A stretch of DNA of 28,928 nt, taken from the NCBI GenBank assembly GCA_029907285.1, contig JARYMD010000002.1, forward strand, positions 1 to 28,928, given 5' to 3'. The notes beneath the pieces are model-generated. The model saw nothing but the letters and a program-made list of their open reading frames with translations. It made no database searches and had not been told where the DNA came from. How positions within the stretch are numbered: the stretch's first letter is position 1; the number at the start of each line of letters is the position of its first letter. The stretch is from Verrucomicrobiota bacterium (GTDB lineage Bacteria > Verrucomicrobiota > Verrucomicrobiia > Limisphaerales > J093). The position numbers were made by a program, and so were the translations under genes. Below are positions 23,404 through 28,928 of this stretch, one piece after another.

Positions 23404-24327
23404 TCAGCCCTTGTTCTGGCCGCTTCGCGGGCTGAGCGCATCACGCAGTCCGTCGCCCACAAAATTGAGCGCCAAAAGTGTCCCTGCAAGTGTGCACGCG
23501 GGAAAAACAATCAGCCACCAGTAAGTCCGGATGGGATTGATCTGGCTCGCGCCTTCGGCAATGAGCGATCCGAGGCTCGCTTGGGGCGGTTGAATCCCCA
23601 GCCCCAAATAGCTCAAGAACGATTCGTAGAGCACAACCGACGGAACCGTCAGAGCAAGATACACGATAATCACCCCCGCGACGTTCGGCAGAATGTGCCG
23701 CCGCAAAATGTGCAGATGACCAGCCCCGAGCGCGCGGCTGGCCTCGACAAACGGCTGGTTGCGAAGCGACAACACCTGCCCCCGCACAATGCGCGCCATT
23801 GTCAGCCATGAAACCAATCCGAGCCCGCCGAACAGCCCGATCAGTTGAATTGTCTTTGCGGATTCGGCGCTCAAACCCATCGCCTGCCAGCGCTCGACCA
23901 ACCCGTTCAGCGCCGTGATCAGGACGATCACAAAGATTATCGACGGCAACGAATACAGAATGTCCACAACGCGCATCATGATGCCGTCAATGCGCCCGCC
24001 CACGTAGCCGGCAACCGCACCCCACAACGCGCCTATTACAAGGCTCACTCCTGCTCCCACTGCGCCCACCATCAAACTGATGCGCGTTCCATAGAGGACT
24101 CGCGCCAGCATGTCGCGCCCGTGCACGTCGGTTCCGAGCCAGTGCGACAAGCTCGGCGCTGCAAACTGAAGATCGCTTATGTCGTTAGGTTCGTAGGGCC
24201 ATGCAAAGGGCCCGAAAAAGGTTAGCAGCGCCAGCAACGCCATGAACCACGCACTCACAACTGCAGCGCGATTGGCCCGGAATCGATCCCAAGCCCGCTT
24301 GTCACCGCCGAGAGAAACCACACGCAT
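23404..24327 (-). CDS. Dipeptide/oligopeptide-type ABC transporter permease (DppC/OppC family)
   Basis: The 307-residue product starts at ATG 24327, seven bases after the stop of the partner gene. It has the OppC/DppC order: an N-terminal helix (VVSAWFMALLALLTFFGPFA), an extracytoplasmic stretch with HWLGTDVHGRDMLARVLYGT (the 'GTD..GRD' motif of this family), then the five-helix permease core with the ATPase-contacting EAA-type loop ASRALGAGHLHILRRHILPN and a C-terminal NFVGDGLRDALSPR. It sits in the inner membrane with DppB and would need ATPase and solute-binding proteins encoded elsewhere. Solute (peptide, nickel, sugar) is not readable. The RBS is not obvious, so translation is probably coupled. 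Confidence 0.93.
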   Translation of the reverse strand: MRVVSLGGDKRAWDRFRANRAAVVSAWFMALLALLTFFGPFAWPYEPNDISDLQFAAPSLSHWLGTDVHGRDMLARVLYGTRISLMVGAVGAGVSLVIGALWGAVAGYVGGRIDGIMMRVVDILYSLPSIIFVIVLITALNGLVERWQAMGLSAESAKTIQLIGLFGGLGLVSWLTMARIVRGQVLSLRNQPFVEASRALGAGHLHILRRHILPNVAGVIIVYLALTVPSVVLYESFLSYLGLGIQPPQASLGSLIAEGASQINPIRTYWWLIVFPACTLAGTLLALNFVGDGLRDALSPRSGQNKG

Positions 24328-24334
24328 AAGCCGG

Positions 24335-25249
24335 TCAGTCGTATCGAATTCTCGGGTCCAGCAGACTGTAGGCAAAGTCCACCAGCAGATTCAGCACCAG
24401 CAGCAATATGGCGTAAAGCAGCACAAGACCAACCACCATTGGATAGTCACGGCTCAGCGAGCTGTTCACAAGGAAAACCCCTATGCCGGGAATCTGGAAC
24501 AGGTTCTCAATGACAAACGAGCCGGTCAACAGGTCCGCAAGCATCGGCCCCGAGTACGAAACCACAGGCAATATCCCGAGACGCAACCCGTGCCGCAGCA
24601 ACACGGCCGTCTCCGACAATCCTTTGGCGCGCGCAGCACGTATGAAATCGCACTCGAGTGTCTGCGCCATGCCTTCTCTAAAGAGGCGCGCGACTTTTCC
24701 CGCGAAATACAAGCCAAGGCTCACCGTCGGCAACACAACATGGCGCGGGCTTTCCCAGAGCGCCGGTGGGAAAACCTCCCATTTCACTGCGAACAGCATC
24801 ACCAGTATCGGGCCAACCACAAACCCCGGCACACACACCGCCAACAATGTGGCGACACTCACGCCGTGGTCACGCCAGCTCCCGCGCCGCAAAGCGCCGT
24901 AGAACCCGGCCGGAATGCCCAATCCCATCGCCAATCCAAACGCCAGTCCTCCCAATGTCAGTGAAACAGGCAGCCCTTGCAGAATTATGTCCGAGACGGT
25001 GTGATTTCTGTACTTGAGTGATGCGCCGAAATCGCCTTTCAGAAGACCGCCCAAGAATCTCGCGTATTGTTTCCACAACGGTTCGTCGAGGTGATACCTC
25101 GCAAGCAATGCGCGCTCGATCTCCGGCGATGCAGGCCTGCGCTCGCGGTCGAACGGTCCTCCCGGCGCCAGTCGAACCAACAAAAACGCCAGCGCACTGA
25201 TGATCAATATCAGCAAAGGCAAACCAACAAGCCGCTTCAGGAAATACAT
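24335..25249 (-). CDS. Dipeptide/oligopeptide-type ABC transporter permease (DppB/OppB family)
   Basis: The 304-residue product starts at ATG 25249 (MYFLKRLVGLPLLILIISAL). It shows the DppB pattern: N-terminal helix, FLLVRLAPGGPFDRER, the periplasmic RYHLDEPLWKQYARFLGG segment, GDFGASLKYRN, the EAA-loop FIRAARAKGLSETAVLLRHG, GSFVIENLFQIPGIG, and the C-terminal LLVDFAYSLLDPRIRYD. It forms the inner-membrane channel with the DppC-type protein encoded directly downstream. GAGGA lies about 15 bases upstream of the start, further than ideal; an upstream start at 25291 has no support. A 205-base gap separates it from the preceding gene, so the pair probably has its own promoter. Confidence 0.93.
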   Translation of the reverse strand: MYFLKRLVGLPLLILIISALAFLLVRLAPGGPFDRERRPASPEIERALLARYHLDEPLWKQYARFLGGLLKGDFGASLKYRNHTVSDIILQGLPVSLTLGGLAFGLAMGLGIPAGFYGALRRGSWRDHGVSVATLLAVCVPGFVVGPILVMLFAVKWEVFPPALWESPRHVVLPTVSLGLYFAGKVARLFREGMAQTLECDFIRAARAKGLSETAVLLRHGLRLGILPVVSYSGPMLADLLTGSFVIENLFQIPGIGVFLVNSSLSRDYPMVVGLVLLYAILLLVLNLLVDFAYSLLDPRIRYD

Positions 25250-25454
25250 ACTGTCATCTTGTCCTCGATCGCCCTTGAAGCACCGCGCCACACAATCAGA
25301 TGCAATGCACGGTCAGATGCAAATACTTTTTCTTACCCCCACACATTCATGCCGGTTCCGCATGACGGTTTGCGCCGCGGTCTGAAATCCATATTCGCCT
25401 TTGCTGATCTGCCGCCTGTTCCGGCCCGGAACACCACAGCGCAGAAAACAAGGC

Positions 25455-28400
25455 TCACTTTTTCAGCTCAGCCAACCTGGTTTCAAGCTCGTCAATGGAA
25501 AATCCCTCAGCCGCAACTTTCCCATCAGCGTCAACGAGTATCAACCAAGGGAAAGATTCCACTCCTGTGGCCCAGCTTGCACTCGCTGTTTTCTCGCGAA
25601 CGCGGCCGACCGGGAAATGGGTAGGGCTCGAATTCTTCCATTCTTGGAACCGTTCATCGGACACAGGCGCGGTCTGGACGGCTATAACGGAGACTCCTTT
25701 GTTCTCGAGCGATTCGTACTGCTCATCAAGAAGCCGGACAGAACGCCGCGACGGCCGTTGTTCAAGGTCAAACAGACAAATGACAACCGGCTTTCCTTTT
25801 GGCACGTCCTCGGCGACAATGCCCACGTTCGCCAGATCAGGGCACGGTTTCCCTTTCATCGAAGCCGCTTTTGCAGGAGCAGGCCGGGCTCTGTCATATG
25901 GGATGATCTGGATAACGACGTTGGTTTCGCCTGCTTCGGCAGCCGTTTGCCCATAGCCACGCCGCGAACTAACATGCAACTGGGCGTTTCCTTCACAGAC
26001 TTTGAATTGGAACCGACCGTCCTTGTCGGTAGCAACGCTGGTTGCCGGCTGACCGTCCCCGTAAAGGTTAACCTGCACATTCCGAACCGGCTTGTCATTC
26101 TCATCCAACACTTGTCCGGCGATAATCTTGTCAGCCACTTTCAAAACAAGGGGCGGAAGTTCGACGAAGTTTGTTCGCGATTCGCCGGTATCAACCTGCT
26201 GCTCGTCCATGCCATAACCGGGCGCGCTTGCGCGGAGCATGTATTTGGCTCCTGCAGGCAGTCCCGTGACTTCAAAAGTGCCGTCCGGCTTCGCCGGGAT
26301 TTGGCCCTGGGTGACAGGACTCCATACGCGGCCCGCAATCAACCACAAATCAACCTGCGCATTTGTAACCGCACCCTCAGCAGTGTTCAAAACCCGGCCG
26401 ACCAGTTTCAGGGCAGGTTTGAGCTGAACGTTCAGATTCGTGATGCCCTCCTCGATTTCCTCGGCCACCGCGAGGTTGCGGGCGCCATGCACAGCCACCA
26501 GACAAGCCGCTTCCCCTGAATCCAGAACCCATCGTTCAAGGTAGTAAGTCAGGTTGTATCCGCCGTTTGTGTCGGTCTTCGCAAGTACCGTGTCATTAAA
26601 CGGATAAACTTTCATCTCAGCGCCGGCAACTGGTTTGTCTTCCGGGTCAGTTACGATGCCCGTGAGTTTGCGCTGGGCGCGCCCAGACTGCGACATGTGC
26701 TCGCCAAGCCTGACGACAACGTTTGTTTCGCCACCTTGGGCGGTTGCGTTGCCGTAATCAGCTCCGTAAACACTGGTCAAGATCGCTGTGAGCATGGCCT
26801 CGCCTTCACAGACCTGGTTGAAAGTGAAACGCCCTTTTCGATCTGCGCGCGTCGATGCACTTGGCTGTTGATCGCCGTGCAACTGCACAATTGCGCCTGC
26901 GACAGGTTTGTCCTCCGCGTCCAAAACAACGCCTGCAAGCTTCAGGTTGGCTGGTTTCAGTTCGATCGGCTCGAGTTCGACTCGTTGTGGCTCGTCGCTC
27001 GGCAACTCAAAGTTTGAGTGCCGGCCGCAGCCCGGAGCCGACACTGTCAAGCCGTACCTCCGCCCCGGCGGCAACGCGCGAATCTCGAAGCCGCCCGGCA
27101 CGCCTGTATTCGTTGCGAGCCCGTCGATGACCTCCCCGTTGTCCCCGACCCAGAACACCAATGCCACCACGTGGTTTGTGATCGGTTTGCCCTGGCATTC
27201 GACGCGCCCGGCATATGAAAGCGCGGGACCAAGCGCAAGCTGCAGTGTGTTCGTCATATCTTCCAAATCCACAGCGGCAGCGAGATTGTTCTGCAAATCA
27301 CGCGCCAGAACACAGCAGTTCAGATTCATCCCGGATGGTGCACGCCGCGCCTCGATCTCAAAACGGCCGGCCGCGTCTGTGACGCCATTTTCAGCAATAA
27401 GACCGTATGGACTTATGACCCGGACTTCAAGGTTCGCGGCCGGTTGGCCATCGGCTCTGCGAACAACACCCGCAATTTTCACAGGCGCCGGCATTTCCAC
27501 CTCGACATGGTTCGTCTTGCCCTCTTCGATCGTGACCTGAACATTTCGTGTCCATGCGCCGTACTGGTATGCCAAAAGACTGAATATGCCAGCCGGCAAC
27601 CGCACCCTTCCAACGCCGTTGCTGTCCGCATTCGACCACGCACGGAAGTTTGGCGATTGCACAAGGAGCTGGACTTCAGGCTCAGGTTTCCGATCTTCTT
27701 CGCTTACAACCGACACCTCCAATACACCGCCATGGACGGCTCTAATCTCCACGCCAGTCGTCGTGCGGCCCGGTTCGATTGTAACCTGCACCGACTCTGC
27801 CACCCACTCCGGCAAAGTGTTTGTGCCAAAAACCGCGCCGAGTTTGTATGAACCTGCAGGCACGTTCGTGATCAGAAAACTGCCATCCGCCTTCGACGAA
27901 ACCTCCAGTCCGCTGTCCCACTCGGCCGAAGGCCCCCGATCGAGCACAAGTCTGGCCGTTGGCACGGGTTGAGAAGATTCCGGCATGACAATCTTGCCTT
28001 CGACACTTCCCGTGGCTTGCAACATCAGCTCGACATCTTCAGTGCCTGCCACGCACTGCATCAGACCGGGGCCGATCATCTCACTGTCTTCAAAAGGGGT
28101 GGCCTTCCCAGCCGCCGACGCAGCAAAACTGACGGCTGCGTTTGTGGGGAATCCATCGATCCTAAACCGTCCGTCATCGCCGGCTTTGGTCTTGTACAAC
28201 TGGCGTGCAAGGCTCCCTGGAAGATAGTGAAACCATCGTCTCCCGGACGTTGCCGACGCGGAGCAATACACTGCGGTGGCGTGGACATCCGCTCCCGGAA
28301 CCGGTTTGTCAGCCTCGTCAACGACCTTGCCAGCAATGGATGCCGGCTGCGTGAGAGTGATCCGAATCGGTTCGGACGGACGCTGATTCGCTTCAACCCA

Positions 28401-28694
28401 GCCATGTGCAAGGCCCGGCTTGCGCACCACAATAAAGCTGTATCGTCTGTACCGAGCAGAAGCCGGCAGCTCGAAGCCGCCTTTCGCATCAGTTATTGCT
28501 TTGGCCTCGAGCCGCAGCTCTCGAGGCACATAACCCTCGACTGCCGCATGCAACTGCACTTCGGCGCCTTCGACGGGTTGCCCTGAGGTGTCCGTCACTG
28601 TGCCTTTGACCTGTGATGCAGCGTTTGTTTGGCGGCCAACCAGGAAGAAAAGCCCCAACACAAAAGCAGGGAAATACCTTGCGATCGTTTTCAT
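25455..28694 (-). CDS. Large exported protein of repeated carboxypeptidase-regulatory-like domains with a C-terminal thioredoxin fold
   Basis: The 1079-residue product starts with a signal peptide (MKTIARYFPAFVLGLFFLVG). About eight or nine beta-sandwich CarboxypepD_reg-like units follow, each opening like VKGTVTDTSGQPVEGAEVQL, IAGKVVDEADKPVPGADVHA, LAGVVLDAEDKPVAGAIVQL, LTGIVTDPEDKPVAGAEMKV or IAGQVLDENDKPVRNVQVNL. Two late units are so alike (both running GDGQPATS-type, then VCEG and GETNVV) that they look like a duplication. Residues from about 945 form a TlpA/AhpC-type thioredoxin fold (KGKPVVICLFDLEQRPSRRS, GVSVIAVQTAPV, FPWLILVDADGKVAAEGF) in which the CXXC motif is absent. It is probably periplasmic or surface-attached, binding or structural rather than redox-active. 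No good Shine-Dalgarno precedes ATG 28694. Confidence 0.88.
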   Translation of the reverse strand: MKTIARYFPAFVLGLFFLVGRQTNAASQVKGTVTDTSGQPVEGAEVQLHAAVEGYVPRELRLEAKAITDAKGGFELPASARYRRYSFIVVRKPGLAHGWVEANQRPSEPIRITLTQPASIAGKVVDEADKPVPGADVHATAVYCSASATSGRRWFHYLPGSLARQLYKTKAGDDGRFRIDGFPTNAAVSFAASAAGKATPFEDSEMIGPGLMQCVAGTEDVELMLQATGSVEGKIVMPESSQPVPTARLVLDRGPSAEWDSGLEVSSKADGSFLITNVPAGSYKLGAVFGTNTLPEWVAESVQVTIEPGRTTTGVEIRAVHGGVLEVSVVSEEDRKPEPEVQLLVQSPNFRAWSNADSNGVGRVRLPAGIFSLLAYQYGAWTRNVQVTIEEGKTNHVEVEMPAPVKIAGVVRRADGQPAANLEVRVISPYGLIAENGVTDAAGRFEIEARRAPSGMNLNCCVLARDLQNNLAAAVDLEDMTNTLQLALGPALSYAGRVECQGKPITNHVVALVFWVGDNGEVIDGLATNTGVPGGFEIRALPPGRRYGLTVSAPGCGRHSNFELPSDEPQRVELEPIELKPANLKLAGVVLDAEDKPVAGAIVQLHGDQQPSASTRADRKGRFTFNQVCEGEAMLTAILTSVYGADYGNATAQGGETNVVVRLGEHMSQSGRAQRKLTGIVTDPEDKPVAGAEMKVYPFNDTVLAKTDTNGGYNLTYYLERWVLDSGEAACLVAVHGARNLAVAEEIEEGITNLNVQLKPALKLVGRVLNTAEGAVTNAQVDLWLIAGRVWSPVTQGQIPAKPDGTFEVTGLPAGAKYMLRASAPGYGMDEQQVDTGESRTNFVELPPLVLKVADKIIAGQVLDENDKPVRNVQVNLYGDGQPATSVATDKDGRFQFKVCEGNAQLHVSSRRGYGQTAAEAGETNVVIQIIPYDRARPAPAKAASMKGKPCPDLANVGIVAEDVPKGKPVVICLFDLEQRPSRRSVRLLDEQYESLENKGVSVIAVQTAPVSDERFQEWKNSSPTHFPVGRVREKTASASWATGVESFPWLILVDADGKVAAEGFSIDELETRLAELKK

Positions 28695-28928
28695 TTTTCA
28701 GGAGTTATTGCCAAACGGAGTTCAGTCTATTCCGCATTGGGATCAGGTGCGAACGTTTCAGCCGTGGAACAAAATGTTTACCCCTCCTGGATTGCTGCGA
28801 ATCAGGATCGATTGCTCGATCAATCTGGCCGGCATTATTCATCGGGGCAATTGGCATTTTCCAGATGTGTTCAACATATCCGGCTCAATGCATTGGTTCA
28901 AGCCGCAAACCGCGGACGTAAACCGTTC
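28695..28928. other. Upstream region of the large exported protein; window edge
   Basis: The 234 bases hold the presumed promoter of the minus-strand gene ending at 25455. I see no credible coding frame and no -35/-10 pair I would defend. Confidence 0.35.

Noticed and set aside
24242..24964. 240-codon plus-strand open frame rich in Gln, His and Arg
   Set aside because: Antisense to the DppB permease; the composition reflects the complement of hydrophobic codons.
25401..26519. 372-codon plus-strand open frame
   Set aside because: Antisense shadow of the large CarboxypepD_reg protein, which has clear domains throughout.

Overview
The window looks like a chromosomal stretch of a free-living member of the Verrucomicrobiota, most likely of the Limisphaerales/Pedosphaera type. 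This is inferred from gene content (DUF1080, DUF1593/Sde182-like, DUF6786 and DUF3748 proteins, a VIT-vWA protein, a Tat-exported TIM-barrel isomerase, an SGNH-TPR fusion). It is also inferred from several families of short intergenic palindromes, such as the 'AGCCCCG..GGGCGGCATC' units. No rRNA or taxonomic marker is present, so the assignment is not firm.

Bases 1-5,100 are an accessory, decaying segment. A type II toxin-antitoxin pair (398-921, minus) is followed by an IS110-family element (transposase 1435-2767, broken by an amber codon and a frameshift). Next comes what I read as the remains of an integron (about 2768-5098). It contains an attC site cut by the IS (2768-2826), a cassette with a frameshifted membrane-protein gene (2834-3252), a complete attC (3269-3361), a cassette with a DUF1593 gene carrying one in-frame TGA (3408-4514), an attI-type boundary (4557-4563) with a promoter-like sequence beside it (4572-4600), and a fragment of an integron integrase (4841-5098) pointing away from the cassettes. 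The cassette-boundary heptamers agree with each other as the integron mechanism requires: GTTGGGC/GCCCAAC for cassette 1 and GTTAGCT/AGCTAAC for cassette 2. This is the most interesting part of the window. The noncoding stretch upstream of the transposase is a candidate bridge RNA, and one 15-base segment of it nearly matches the attC sequence at the IS right junction.

Bases 5,100-5,914 and 12,661-13,494 are gene-poor and filled with interspersed palindromic repeats that share blocks with each other. Between them lie an aldehyde dehydrogenase (5915-7399), a tRNA-Arg(CCG) (7467-7543, minus), a very small membrane protein (7893-8057, minus), an electron-transfer flavoprotein pair with an unusual alpha subunit (8252-10095), and two exported minus-strand proteins: a TolB-like beta-propeller protein and a DUF1080 lipoprotein.

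Bases 13,495-28,928 hold ordinary intact genes. These are a possible small membrane protein, a DUF6786 protein and an SGNH-TPR protein in a probable operon, a VIT-vWA protein, a gamma-glutamyltransferase divergent from it, a Tat-exported sugar isomerase-like protein, an orphan Dpp/Opp-type permease pair, and a 1079-residue exported protein of repeated carboxypeptidase-regulatory-like domains ending in a thioredoxin fold without CXXC. Large genes outside the first 5 kb appear intact, so decay is concentrated in the integron/IS segment.
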